Source of the DNA: Lathyrus oleraceus | Lineage: Eukaryota; Streptophyta; Magnoliopsida; Fabales; Fabaceae | DNA length: 64,000 nt | Assembly: GCF_024323335.1 (NCBI RefSeq) | Contig: NC_066585.1 | Location: 84,432,614-84,496,613 of the forward strand | Direction of reading: 5' to 3' | Shown here: in pieces, positions 1 to 11,030 of the stretch | Layout of the letters: each line of letters opens with the position of its first letter | Position numbering within the stretch: the stretch's first letter is position 1 | Notes under the pieces: model-generated | The model's database searches: none | Told to the model about the DNA's origin: nothing | What the model saw: only the letters and a program-made list of their open reading frames with translations | Translations under genes and position numbers: made by a program

Positions 1-1305
1 GAAGTATCAAGTTATTTATTTGATTCATCTACGTGTGAGTGAGTGTGTACTATAAATATATGGTAATTAAATTTTAAAATTAAAAAGGTGTATACAGCTA
101 AGAACAAAGATTTCTAACTTCTTTATCCTGTTTCTATTCTATTTCATGGAAAACAAATATGTTTTAGACAGAGAACAAGTTAAAAATGATGGCGGGAAAA
201 TAGTGTTGTTTAATAATGTGGGGTTGGGCTTGGATTCCTCCTCTCTGTATTCACGTTCTCCTGTTTCCTGACTACCCAAATGAAATACTGAGGCATCCTC
301 AAATGTAAGAGTTTCAATCTCTAGCTCCTAATGGATGAAGCATCCATAACCACAAGACAAAAAACAAATTTAATTCTTCATGGTAGTCCTTATATACATC
401 CGGAACCAAACCAAATGAAGATTCACATTATAGAAAGAGAAACACACAACAAATGAAAATGATTACCAAACATAAGTATAAAAAGGTACTTCTGACAGGA
501 ATACAATCACCTCGAGCTAGAAAAAATGCTAAACTTAATTTTCAGAGTGTGACAAACTCTCAAATAAATAAAGCCTCACGATTTGATTGCATTTCTTACT
601 CTTTTAAAGCACAAAGTGCACTAAAGGACATACAAATGACAGTGGATGAGAGAATAATTAGGAAACAATAAAACATAGCAGGAGGCGGTCCGTTCTGAAA
701 GAATTTGGTTAGGGGGTGAATCCAAGTCTATTCAATACCTGAATTGCCATACAGATTTTCAATCAATAAAAATTATTTTTCTCTATATTCATAGTAACTA
801 GTACCTACTCCTTGAACTTTGTTCAATAGTAAACACGACAAAAAATATAACCAAAGTTACTAAACCTTATCTTTCAACTGTGCTATGGCCACTTAAAAAT
901 CTAAGGCGTAGATAGTCTCATACCGATCTGACATGAACGATAACTTATAACTTATGATTGCAATTACAAAACGCAAGAACATTCAAATGTGTTTCAAAGA
1001 CTCAATCAATGCATGATCTATAGACATATTCCAAACCAACAAAACACTGCCACCTCCAAGTCAGTCCTATAGAAATATCCCATAATAACTCCATTAAACA
1101 AAAAAGTAAGATCAATTTTCGACAAGCAAAATTGACAACGGTATATTGGGGGAAAAAAGAACTTTAGAAACATGCATATACTTTCTAGCACAATAATAAG
1201 CATAACCACGAACACTGCTGCGACTAGTGAGTAATGGCATTATATCAAAAGAATCTCAGTTACCAAAACAACAAAATAGAGTGTTGAAAGATACTACAAA
1301 TTTAC
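1..1305 (-). other. Intron 1 and downstream side of the auxilin-like gene; no exon found
   Basis: This stretch follows the exon-1 donor of the auxilin-like gene on the minus strand. I searched both strands for a continuation of the reading frame and saw no convincing second exon. The short open frames here (for example 453-671 plus and 1018-1215 minus) have no recognisable domain and AT-rich, non-coding-like composition. It is probably a long first intron, with the remaining exons left of the window. Confidence 0.5.
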
Positions 1306-1895
1306 CGGTCACTAGACGATGGTCTACTTCTTCCAAATCCAGGTAGTAAATCATCAAAATCAGAACCACCTTTATCCTCTTTCTCCGAACGCTTCCTACC
1401 GGAACCCTTGGATTCCTTACCAAATCCACCGAGAAGATCATCAAATGCGCCACTTTCCGTTTTCGGAGACGCAAAAACGTTATCAAAATTAACCTTCGCC
1501 GTGTTCTTCAACCCAGGCACACCGTCAAAAACATCGTCATCGTATACCGGTTTGTCATAAACCGGCGGCGGAGAAGAATTCCCCGACTTAGATGCGAAAT
1601 CACCGCCGGATCCCGTAAACATGGAGTCCAAATCGAACGGCGCATCGGCTCCACGAGGCTTGGATCCGGTTGAGGTGAACAGATCGTCGAAACTACCACC
1701 GTCGCGTGTATGACGGGCGGTTGAGGATCCGAATCTGGAATCAGGTGCACGAGTGGATCGCGATCCGAAATCGAAGTCGAGAGAAGTTGAATTAGGATTG
1801 TTGGAAGATCCTTTAGGTGGTGGAGCCATTGGAGCGGATTTACCTTGCGGTTTGAGACCGAAATCGGAAGCCAAAAGGCCATCGAAATCGTTCAT
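1306..1895 (-). CDS. Auxilin-like J-domain protein, first coding exon (partial)
   Basis: This is the first coding exon of a plant auxilin-like/auxilin-related protein. Such proteins recruit Hsc70 through a C-terminal J domain to uncoat clathrin-coated vesicles in the cytosol. The translation begins MNDFDGLLASDFGLKPQGKS, which I recognise as the conserved N-terminus of this family. About 196 residues follow, rich in Ser, Gly, Asp and Phe, with repeated FDDL-type motifs near residues 69, 151 and 178; such motifs are typical of disordered clathrin/adaptor-binding regions. The frame meets a stop at 1302-1304, but a splice donor (CCG|GTAAAT) lies just before it, so the exon probably ends at 1306 with two bases of a split codon. 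The J domain is not in the window. The start is the first ATG, preceded by a GA-rich leader. The sequence shows the exon and N-terminal motif; gene identity rests on family knowledge. Confidence 0.8.
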
Positions 1896-2060
1896 GGTAA
1901 GGGATTTTGCGATGAAATCGGAGAATTGAAATGAAAATGGAGAAGGTGGAGGAGAAGGGATCAGGTGTGTGAGAGTAGAGAGAGCATGCGGTGAGGGTGA
2001 GGTGATGATAGAAGGAAACGGAATCTGTTCAGGTTAGGCCTTCGATTCCTCTCCTTCCTT
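1896..2060 (-). promoter_or_regulatory. 5' leader/proximal promoter of the auxilin-like gene
   Basis: The plus strand here is GA-rich (around 1937-2006, including gagagtagagagagcatg), so the transcript strand is CT-rich, as is common for plant 5' untranslated leaders next to the start codon. No clear TATA box was identified. The leader assignment follows from position relative to the ATG at 1895. Confidence 0.4.
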
Positions 2061-2487
2061 TCTTTTTGTCTTCTTGGAGAATTTGATAACACGGATATAT
2101 TATCAATCAAACTTGTTCAAATTCTTTCTCTTTTTATTTTATTTTTAATTAATTAATGGGTGAACAAAACACTTGTTCAAATTCTTCTATTTCTCAATAT
2201 TCAATCATAGGAAGATATTCATACAACATCATTATTAGATGTTTAATAAGCCAACTAGCCAAGGCGCAAACAAATTACCCTTTCTTTCCTTTGGCTTTCT
2301 CCTTCCTCTTTCCCTTTTGCTTTTTCTTCTAGTAGTAGATTTATTTGTAGTTTTTTTTTACTAGAGATTGATTTTTTTTTTGTTAATTATATATACTTTT
2401 TAAGTTGTTAATAATATGAGACACTATTAAATATAGTTAGATTATTAACATTTTCTTTCCATCACTTTAATTGGTAATAGTTGAATT

Positions 2488-4012
2488 TCACATTCTTTTA
2501 AAGTTAAACATTTTTTCCCTTATCTATATTTTTAGAGTCCATTTTCTCCTCTTAGTTTTTAAAAAGTTCAAATCAATCCCTTGTTTTTTTTTTAAATAGT
2601 GTAATATGTGTCATTTTCAATTATTTTTCACTAACGTGTCTATTTTTTTTTCATGTGTGGCATCACAATTCCCATAACAAAATCGTCTCGAGAGGGTTGA
2701 ATCAGATTTATCCTAACCTATTAACTAATCAGTTCAAATTTTAATAAATTATATTTGTCGTTCAATCCGCAATTTCATAGTCAAAAATCAATTAGAATCA
2801 ACCTATTTATTTATTTATAGATTGGAGTGGAGGTTGTCTATTTTTTTTTCATGTGTGGCATCACAATTCCCATAACAAAATCGCCTCGAGATCATGATTT
2901 TGTTGAAACTTCAAACTAATAGTATAATAAATTAAAAATAAGTAAAATCCTAAAAAATCAATTGTCTTAGATCTAAGAGGATCAACAAATCAACACAATT
3001 TTCATTGAAACTGCAAATATCAATGATATTAAAAGCTCGCACCGAAGCTTCCTAGCAGTAATGGAACAAAATCACATCATTACACATATGGTTAATTTGT
3101 TATACTTGAAATTTCAATTACAATCCAACAAAAAAAAAATTGAACAATCAAAGTGAAATTTCAAGCCACATTATTATATTTGTAACCTCACCACCACCAA
3201 CAACAATCAAATTTAACTAAAACTTTTCATATACCGTAAGACTCAATGGTTTTTTTTTAGCTTTAGTTGAAGAGAGAACCATCCTTAAAAATACATTATT
3301 TTCATAACCTCAACAAATCAACGAATCAAATTGTTCAATATTTAAGGTTTTGTAACAATAACCTCATTATTATTATTCTTGTGAAATCCAAAATTCTAAC
3401 CAGAAACCTCATTATTCATTTTCTTCTAAAATCCAAAACAAACTCAAACTTCAACAATCCGTTCGTAATAAATATTTTATTTTGCATTTTGAATTTTGTA
3501 CCAGATCTAACCATCAACAACATCGTCAACCTCTTTCGGTATTGATTTGCCAACGATGGAGAAGAACCATCAACAACTTCTTGTGACAAATATTGTGATA
3601 TCTTCTTTGAATCCATGGAGAATTTTATTTTTTTCTTCACCAAACACTTTTTGGAAAGGAGCATCATGATGAATGAAGGGTTTTGATTCACTTGTTCTTG
3701 GAGAGGGTCAAATTCTTTCTCACATCAAACAAGTTATGAAATGTGAACAAGGAGATAAAGGACCAGTCTTGGTCTACATCAGTGTCAAGTGTACATGATG
3801 TGGCAACTACAATTGACTTTGACTAACAACGCTAATAGAAAGGACAAACGTGACACTGTTTAAAGAAATAGAGGATTGAATTTGTCTTTTTAAAAGTTAA
3901 GTGATCAAAAAGACAAAAATGATACATTTTGATCACTTGACCTTCTTTTAATTCTGGATTCGAAAGGACAAACTTAGTTTAAAAATGGTATTTAACCTTC
4001 TTTTAATGTGTA
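2488..4012. mobile_element. Candidate non-autonomous DNA transposon with long imperfect terminal inverted repeats
   Basis: The left arm (about 2488-2665) and the reverse complement of the right arm (about 3835-4012) can be aligned by eye over roughly 150 bp. Both carry, in the same order, a TTTTAAAAAG block, a CAATCC block, a TTTAAA(T/C)AGTGT block and a TGTC(A/C) block. Such long, diverged inverted repeats around about 1.2 kb of non-transposase DNA would fit a Mutator-like non-autonomous element. I could not define a target-site duplication, and the interior has no recognisable gene; the minus frame 3416-3691 matches nothing I know. Ends are approximate. Confidence 0.35.
2638..2891. repeat. 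56-bp direct repeats flanking a 142-bp insert
   Basis: Positions 2638-2693 and 2836-2891 are the same 56-bp sequence apart from one base or so (t-tract, then catgtgtggcatcacaattc, ending in ctcgaga). They enclose 2694-2835, which resembles 22108-22245 elsewhere in the window (gggttgaatc, attaactaatca and cctatttatttatttata in the same order). The arrangement looks like a small dispersed element bounded by an unusually long flanking duplication. Confidence 0.7.
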
Positions 4013-4921
4013 AATTTAACATGCTCCTACGTATCTCCAAGTGCTATGGAGAACTCAAGGCTACGTAGTTCTTAGTAATAAATAACTAATGGGTTGATTG
4101 CTTTTAATGAGTGATCCTTTAGACATATCGAGTGGTTATATCTTTGTTTGTCACTCGCTCTTGGAGGCGAAAACCTTTGTTTGTTTCATGTTGATATGGA
4201 TAAAGCATACTCATTTCCAAAAATATTTTCGAAGTTGCACAAGGATAGAAAACAAGTTTGATTGGTTGAATTCCTTTTATCATGAAGATTTGATCTTTAC
4301 GAAAGGTGAGTAAACATTTGAGTAGAGGTGTGTACCAAGCGTGCGTTTACTAGGGATTCACATAGAAGTGCTTCCATTGTCCCTTTATTCCAAATTTAGT
4401 TAATATATTTTTGATTTAAAAGACTAATAGTCGTTTGGAATTTGGTGTGCTTTAAACGCTCGACTATCAAGGGGTCTAAAGAGGTTTGCATCTCTTGGTC
4501 CTTTGTCTTTCAATTTTTATTACGAAAAAGGTTTTGCATCAATGACTTGACGTTGGATCAAGCGTTGCAAGTTGATTATAAAAAGAGTTTGAATTAATTG
4601 AAAGAGATACTCGATGTTGCATTCAATTTGAATTTGATTTGGGAAAAAGGCTTGACATTGAATCGAGCGTTATTTTTGTTATTTTCTGAAAGTGGTTGGT
4701 TTTAATCTTGAGTTAGCAAAATTATTAAGATAACAAAACAAACTAAAGGAAAATGGTAAAGTTATTAAACGTTTCGAGATTGTGGGTACAATTTATCGAA
4801 TGTGGATATAATAAAGTTATTAACAATATAAGCCAAACAAACAAACTGTAAACAAACAAGAAACTCAATATACAAATACACTAGAGAAAGACAAGAGATC
4901 AGAAATAAATCAGAGTTTAGA
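4013..4921. other. Non-coding intergenic stretch
   Basis: No supported gene. The two phrases tgacgttggatcaagcgtt (near 4550) and tgacattgaatcgagcgtt (near 4655) repeat with changes, suggesting old retroelement or LTR debris. The frame at 4098-4313 has no recognisable motif. Confidence 0.4.
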
Positions 4922-5268
4922 ATAATGAATTTAACTTTATGTTAATCTAACTTAAAATGGATTCATGTAGGAATAACTCTATAAGAAGTCAGACAATAAA
5001 ATATATGTGTCCAAGTGATTTCTGAAAGCTAAATTAGATTTAAGCTTTGAAATCGCAACGCAACCAAGAGTCCAGCAACTCGATAAATTATGTACGACAT
5101 TTACAAAGATAAAATAACTGAAAATTAAAGTAATGAATTTAACTTTATGTTAAGCTAACTTAAAGTGGATTCATGTAGAAATCACTTTATAAGAAGCAGA
5201 GCAATAAAATCTATGCGTTTAAGTGATTTCTGAAAGTTAAATTGAATTTAAGCTTCAAAATCACAATG
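4922..5268. repeat. Diverged tandem duplication with an internal hairpin (period 208 bp)
   Basis: About 139 bp at 4922-5060 is repeated at 5130-5268, starting at taatgaatttaactttatgtt in both copies and diverged by roughly 15%. In the second copy agaaatcactt (about 5188) and aagtgatttct (about 5220) are exact reverse complements, giving an 11-bp stem. This is MITE-like fold-back structure, but no target-site duplication was seen. Confidence 0.6.
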
Positions 5269-5503
5269 CACTCGAACTGGTGGAATAATTAATTATATAA
5301 TCTATTTATCAATTAAAATAAATAATAAATAATATCTAAATTAAATAATAAAAAAATGGTTAAATTAAATAATAAAATCAAAAAGAAAAACAATAAAATA
5401 AACAAAAATGAGCTTGGACAAGGGGTGTAAGCAGTGAATATGAGAGTATGAGCTATCAAAACATGCAAAACATGAGCCCAAGATCCATCAAAACAAAACT
5501 CAA

Positions 5504-5507
<4 letters not shown>

Positions 5508-5565
<58 letters not shown>
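5508..5565. repeat. (TAA)n microsatellite
   Basis: An uninterrupted run of about 19 TAA units. The poly-isoleucine stretch in the overlapping open frame 5448-5669 is an artefact of this repeat. Confidence 0.97.
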
Positions 5566-5568
<3 letters not shown>

Positions 5569-7905
5569 TAAAAAAAGGAAAGTTGGGCGGTTTAAATGGA
5601 GAAAGAGATATGATTTATTTATTTTTAAAATTTTTTGGTCTTCCACCCATGAATCAACACGTGGCATGAGAGAATGAAAAAGTCAAAACTAAAACATCCT
5701 CTTCTTCCTCGCGTATGACAGGAGCAAACTAACACCATAAAAATAACAAAACCAAATGCCTCACTACGGGGGCGGTCGATCGGCCTGTCCAGCGACAGCG
5801 GCGACGCCTCTTTCTCACTCTCTCACTCGTGTCTCTTTGTTCTCTCTCTTGTGTTCATCCATTGTTTCTAAAAATTTAAAAAAAAAAACATAAAAAATAC
5901 AACCATAACACCTAAGGAAATGGAATGCAAAAACAACCTTGGCGGCAAATGAAAGCTTACACGGTTGTGACGGGGTTCACTGTGGTGTCGAAAAAACACA
6001 ATTATTGAAGGTGTATTTCGCGGTAGAGTATGGTGCAGATGTCCGGAAAGTTGGAGGTGATGGCGGTTCCAATGAGGTTGTTGTGGTTGTATTTTGTGTT
6101 GTTATGAGAATGTAGTTGGTGCTGTTATTGGTTGATGTTGTAAGGAGAAAAAGTTGAAGATGATGACGAGGAGTGTGTTGTGAGGATGGTGGGAGTTCGA
6201 TGATGATGGTGGTGATGGAAGAAAATTTTGTGTTGTTGTTGTTTGTGTTGTGAGGATTGATGAAGATAGAAAATGTTATGTTGTATGTTATTGTTCTGTT
6301 TTTGGTGAGAGAAAAAGAGAAGTTGATGGGGTGAAGGAAGAGGATGTTGTGGTTTATGTAGTGAATGTGTATGGTTTGATAACAATGTTGTTTGAATGGA
6401 GGTAATTGAGTGGGAGGAGATGAAATTCCAATGAAATATGAGTGCTTTTTTTTCTTCACGTGGGAGAGTAAAAGAAATGGTCTCCTTTTATCTTTTCTTT
6501 TTTTATTTTTAAATGAAACTTGGGTGAGAGATGCTGAGAGATTTTGGTGAGCCGCCTATGAGTAAAGAGAGAGGAAATTACCTTTTTATTTTTTGTTTTT
6601 TGTTTTCTTCAATTCCAATGGGGTCCATGCATATCCTTCTAATTAGAGGGAGTGAGATAATTTGGGGAATAAAAAAAACGTGATGGGGGATAATGAGAGA
6701 GGTGATATAATGAGTTCTAAGCGGAGAGAAAAGTTGATATTTGTTAAATTTTCAATTTCAAATGTTAAAAACAAATAAAATTACTAATTAATGTAAAATC
6801 AAATAACACAACATTAAATAAAATTAAAAACACTTACAATTCTAATTAATTCCAGCGATTATTTTGACTAAAAAATAAAAATAAAAAGATAAAAAATGAA
6901 AAAAAAATTGGGAAAGTGTCCAAAAAATTAAACTGAATGCACCAAAATGATCAATGTGAAATAAACTTATGGAAGACACATATGTTTTGATCAAATTTTG
7001 AAGTGAAAAATGAATGATTATAAGGTTTAGGTTGATCAAAATGCGATCGAAAAAGTAGTCGAAAAAATAAAATGAGCACGCCATGTTAAACTATGTGAAC
7101 TGTATATTAATAATATTGACGTCTGCAAGCTCAATTTATAATTTTTTTGCTTACTAATTCGACGTACATTTGAAAATGGATTCAACCGGTCTATCTGTAG
7201 ATCTGAAAACTTATTTTGGGTTACATTTTAAGCATTATGTGAAATGGGATTCACGCTAAGATTAGTAGATGATGCAGATGTCTGGTGAATGCATTGACTT
7301 ATTGATTGAGAATCGTGAATAGATAATCAGATGCAAAAGAATCAACTCTTGGACCATTTGCTTCTAATTCTTAATCACAATCAAAATCCTACAAAGATTT
7401 AGATGACAACAATACTCTTGACCGTCACTCTCCAGACCTCTGAAACATGATACAATGGAATATACAATGCATTGAGATTAAGAAACCAAGTTTTTTGACT
7501 TCTTAATCACCAGATGATTGAAAGAATGCCATCAAGACCAGATAAAATACCAGAACTCCCGATTTTTCATCTAAACCCTGATGAATGCTTTTGACTGATG
7601 GAATGCATGATTAAATAAATGATTACGCTATGCTGATACAAGTGAAAAAATTCAGGGTAAAATTTAGAGTATGACAGAAACATCAACAAACCCAAGCGAC
7701 TAGACGACTTTGTGTAATGCAGCAGTCTCCAACATGTCCAAATAAGATGCCTCATCAAATAAAGAGGAATAACATGCTTCCACAATTTGTTAGGATCATA
7801 TTTATATACTATTATCTAGAAAAGATTTTCTACTATGAATTTACGGGATTCATTTAAATTGTATTAGCCATTATATTTCATACATTATGGTTATTAATAT
7901 TGACA
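5566..7905. other. Intergenic spacer without a supported gene
   Basis: It holds a small GC-rich patch (about 5766-5812), a CT-rich run (5813-5850) and two G-box-like hexamers with CACGTGG (5658-5665 and near 6458), but no gene start that I can support next to them. The 160-residue minus frame at 5977-6459 is dominated by Thr, Asn, His and Ile from a G/T-rich plus strand and is treated as spurious. 6840-7800 is AT-rich with no recognisable feature. Confidence 0.45.
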
Positions 7906-7910
7906 ATTAT
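7906..7910. repeat. Target-site duplication ATTAT (left copy)
   Basis: ATTAT lies directly left of the TG at 7911 and is repeated at 15809-15813 directly after the CA that ends the right LTR. This fixes both ends of the Tekay-type element. Confidence 0.93.
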
Positions 7911-9605
7911 TGTAACGCCCTTCTAAAATACCCCAAATATTTAATAACAACAACAAGTATATATCAGAGTAAATACACAAAACAAGGGTGTCACATCTTC
8001 GAAAATAACATCTGTCATGCTCTTTTATTATATCAACCATAAAACATTTCAAAACTACGCAGCGGATAGAAATTATGTCAACCAATTAAAACGTATAACA
8101 TATTACATGAAAAATAGTTCAACCACCGACAATAAACAATTAAAACATCCCGTCCCGATGTTACATCTATCAGAGCATGACCCACTACGGAGACTACACT
8201 AGACTCCAAGCACTAACTTCTACTCCATCACTACTCGTTACCTGAAAAATAGTTGTAAGGGTGAGTTCCTCAATCGATATAACAAACATTATAATTTATC
8301 ATGTTATGTTAAGTAATTTAACTCATTAATCACCCAATATCAACACAACTCGTATACATACTCAAGATCAATACCACTGATACACATACAACAAACCAAC
8401 AGAATGCAACTCTAATGAGACTCGACTCGTCATGCATGTGGTACCATTCGGAGTAAAACTCCCAACTTAAAATCATTGCCATTTTAGTGGGCATCAAGGC
8501 ATAAGCCTTCAACTTTCAACTTAAAATTTGCCAATCCAGGCCAACGTGGTGTGAGCAACGCTCCGACTTAATGCATATGAATGTACATGGCATACACGAC
8601 TCTAAACTTTCGACAACATAATAATAATATCAACACAACAACGTTTCCAACAAAAAATCAACTTAAAATCAACTTTGACTCACCAAGCCTACAACTCAGT
8701 ATTTTCAACAACTTTCCGTAAACGGGACAACTCAGCAACATACTTGTATCAACATTTCATAACATCAGCTCAACAAAATTACTCATCACAATTAATTATA
8801 ATAGGTCAATCACCAATTAGGTTCACAACATTAAAATATCAAATTTTTCCTATTTCCAACAGTGTTAACCGGTTAACGCCCTGGGTTAACCGGTTAACGC
8901 AGGACAAAACACATTTTCTGGCAAAACGCAACAGTGTTAACCGGTTAACGCCCTGGGTTAACCGGTTAACGCAGGCAAAACAGCACATTTCCACAAAATA
9001 TAACAGTGTTAACCGGTTAACGCCCTGGGTTAACCGGTTAACGCAGACAAAACAGCAGTTCCTGCGCTAACACAAGGCAGAATGCAGAGTTTCCGCATTT
9101 CCGCCGTTGGAGGACTTCCGGACCTCCGATTCAATTTCCGTAAAAAGCTCCATTATCGGGAAATCACGACTCACACAATTACCGATTCAATTATAGTATT
9201 AACACAACTCATCCAACACCATTTCTCAGCATGCAACATCCCAATTAGGGCCAATTCAACGGTTTCTCACTACCCATGACATGTTAATCTATAATACCCA
9301 TTAAACGACGATAAACCCCCCTTACCTGAGATAATCCGGCAATCTCTAAGCTTCAAGCTTTTCCGTTCTTCAACCTTTGCTCTTTCTCCACTTTTCACCT
9401 TTCAGCCGCTTCTCTGCTTCACGTGAAAATTCTTTACCAACCAAAAAACCCTTTTCCTCTTATTCCAACTTATATATTTTCCACTAATTATTATTCCAAT
9501 TAATAAAATAATAATAATCCAATAATTCAATTTATTTTAATTAAATTAATAAATATATTATTAACTTAATTTAAATAATTCTCTTATTTTATTCGGGGTG
9601 TTACA
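7911..9605 (-). repeat. 3' LTR of the Tekay-type element
   Basis: It begins TGTAACGCCC and ends GGGGTGTTACA in plus-strand reading, with TG..CA termini. It is the same length as the right LTR (1695 bp). Open frames inside it (for example 8675-9070) also occur in the other LTR and are not genes. Confidence 0.96.
8864..9042. repeat. Six copies of a perfect 14-bp palindrome in a three-unit array (left LTR)
   Basis: GTTAACCGGTTAAC, a perfect palindrome, occurs at 8864-8877, 8885-8898, 8936-8949, 8957-8970, 9008-9021 and 9029-9042. It comes in pairs 21 bp apart (start to start) joined by gccctgg, repeated every 72 bp. The halves contain AACCG/CGGTT cores resembling MYB-type binding sites. A regulatory or structural role is inference. 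Confidence 0.95.
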
Positions 9606-9618
9606 ACTCTCCCCTACT
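9606..9618 (-). other. Polypurine tract of the Tekay-type element
   Basis: On the minus strand this reads AGTAGGGGAGAGT immediately before the 3' LTR. That is the expected position and composition of the plus-strand DNA primer in reverse transcription. Confidence 0.9.
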
Positions 9619-9647
9619 AAAAGAGTTTTCGTCCTCGAAAACATACC

Positions 9648-11030
9648 TCAAGCAAATAACTCCGGATAAGACTCCTTCATCCGACTCTCAAGTTCCCATG
9701 TCATGCTTTCGCCCGCAGCTCCCAACCAAACGACTTTAACCAACACAATCTCTTTTCCTCGAAGAGTCTTTGTTTCACGATCTTCAACTCGTACAGGCTT
9801 TGTCTCTACTGTTAAATTATCTCGCACTTGCACATCATCCATACTAACCACATGAGACGGATCTGAGATATACTTCCGAAGCTGCGACACATGGAATACA
9901 TCATGCAAATTCGAAAGATTAGGTGGTAATGCCATCCGATAAGCAACTTTTCCAACTCGTTCTAAGATTTGATACGGACCAATGAAGCGAGGAGTGAGCT
10001 TTTTAGACTTCAAAGCCCTCCCAACTCCGGTCACAGGCGTGACTCTCAAAAACACATGGTCACCAGCTTGAAATTCTAAATCCTTCTTCCGCTTGTCATG
10101 GTAACTCTTCTGCCTACTCTGAGAAGCTTTCATCTTCTCCCGGATAAACTTCACTTTCTCGGTAGTTTCTCGAACTAACTCTGGTCCAAGTACTACACTC
10201 TCACCAGATTCGTGCCAACACAACGGAGTTCTACATCTACGACCATATAATGCTTCAAAAGGCGCCATTCCGATACTAGAATGATAACTATTATTGTATG
10301 TGAACTCGATCAATGGAAGATAAGTGTCCCACGAACCTCCTTGTTCAAGAACACAAGCTCTCAGTAAATCTTCCAATGACTGAATAGTCCTCTCAGTTTG
10401 GCCATCAGTTTGAGGATGATATGCCGAACTCAACCTCAACTTAGATCCCAACAAATCTTGCAAACTTTTCCAAAATCCCGATGTAAACCTCGGATCTCTG
10501 TCCGACACAATACACAGAGGAACACCATGCAACTTTACAACTACTCGAATGTAAATCTCTGCCAACTTCGCAATTGGGTAAGTGATGTTAATAGGTATGA
10601 AGTGAGCCGACTTCGTGAGCCTATCAACGATCACCCAAATCGAATCATGCCCTCGTAAGGTAGCAGACAGCCCCGTTACAAAGTCCATAGAAATGCTATC
10701 CCATTTCCATTCTGGAACTTCCAACGGTTGCATCAACCCAGCAGGCTTCTGATGCTCAATCTTCGACTTCTGACAAGTTAAGCACGCATACACGAAACGA
10801 GCCACATCTTCTTTCATTCCGGGCCACCAAAATAATTTCTTTAAATCCTGATACATTTTAGTAGCTCCTGGATGAATACTCAAACTACTTCTATGACCCT
10901 CCTCTAGAATACTTCTCTTCAAAATCGCGTCGTCAGGAATGCAAATTCTTTCCCCTAATTTCAACACACCTCTCTCATCCACCTTAAAATCACTTTTCTC
11001 TGATTGACCACAACGATTAAGGATATCTAC
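9648..11030 (-). CDS. Integrase with chromodomain-like tail (Tekay-type element, second frame)
   Basis: This is the integrase part of the polyprotein, which inserts retrotransposon cDNA into the genome. Numbering from the codon at 10982 (a GTG, not a real start), the zinc-binding HHCC motif is His30, His37, Cys67, Cys70. The catalytic triad is Asp100 (SMDFV), Asp161 (VSDRD) and Glu197 (DGQTE), with the usual 35 residues between the last two. A GPY-like segment follows (PRFIGPYQILERVG), and the last 45 or so residues (VKVVWLGAAGESMTWELESR) resemble the chromodomain-like tail of Tekay elements. The frame stays open upstream to about 11030, where it meets the end of the gag-RT frame in a different phase. 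It therefore has no start codon of its own and is normally made as part of one polyprotein. Confidence 0.9.
   Translation of the reverse strand, partial: VDILNRCGQSEKSDFKVDERGVLKLGERICIPDDAILKRSILEEGHRSSLSIHPGATKMYQDLKKLFWWPGMKEDVARFVYACLTCQKSKIEHQKPAGLMQPLEVPEWKWDSISMDFVTGLSATLRGHDSIWVIVDRLTKSAHFIPINITYPIAKLAEIYIRVVVKLHGVPLCIVSDRDPRFTSGFWKSLQDLLGSKLRLSSAYHPQTDGQTERTIQSLEDLLRACVLEQGGSWDTYLPLIEFTYNNSYHSSIGMAPFEALYGRRCRTPLCWHESGESVVLGPELVRETTEKVKFIREKMKASQSRQKSYHDKRKKDLEFQAGDHVFLRVTPVTGVGRALKSKKLTPRFIGPYQILERVGKVAYRMALPPNLSNLHDVFHVSQLRKYISDPSHVVSMDDVQVRDNLTVETKPVRVEDRETKTLRGKEIVLVKVVWLGAAGESMTWELESRMKESYPELFA

Noticed and set aside
1302..1304. Stop codon as the true end of the auxilin-like protein
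   Set aside because: A good splice donor precedes it by one base and the family requires a C-terminal J domain, so it is read as intronic.
5658..5665. G-box/ABRE-like CACGTGGC
   Set aside because: A single 8-base match with no supported gene nearby; expected by chance at this scale.
5977..6459. 160-codon open frame on the minus strand
   Set aside because: Composition is dominated by Thr, Asn, His and Ile from a G/T-biased strand. Overlapping frames on the same strand are equally open, and no domain or conserved motif is visible.
8675..9070. 131-codon frame present in both Tekay LTRs (also 14878-15273)
   Set aside because: It lies in the LTR, opposite to the element's transcription, and its repeated residues are a translation of the palindrome array.
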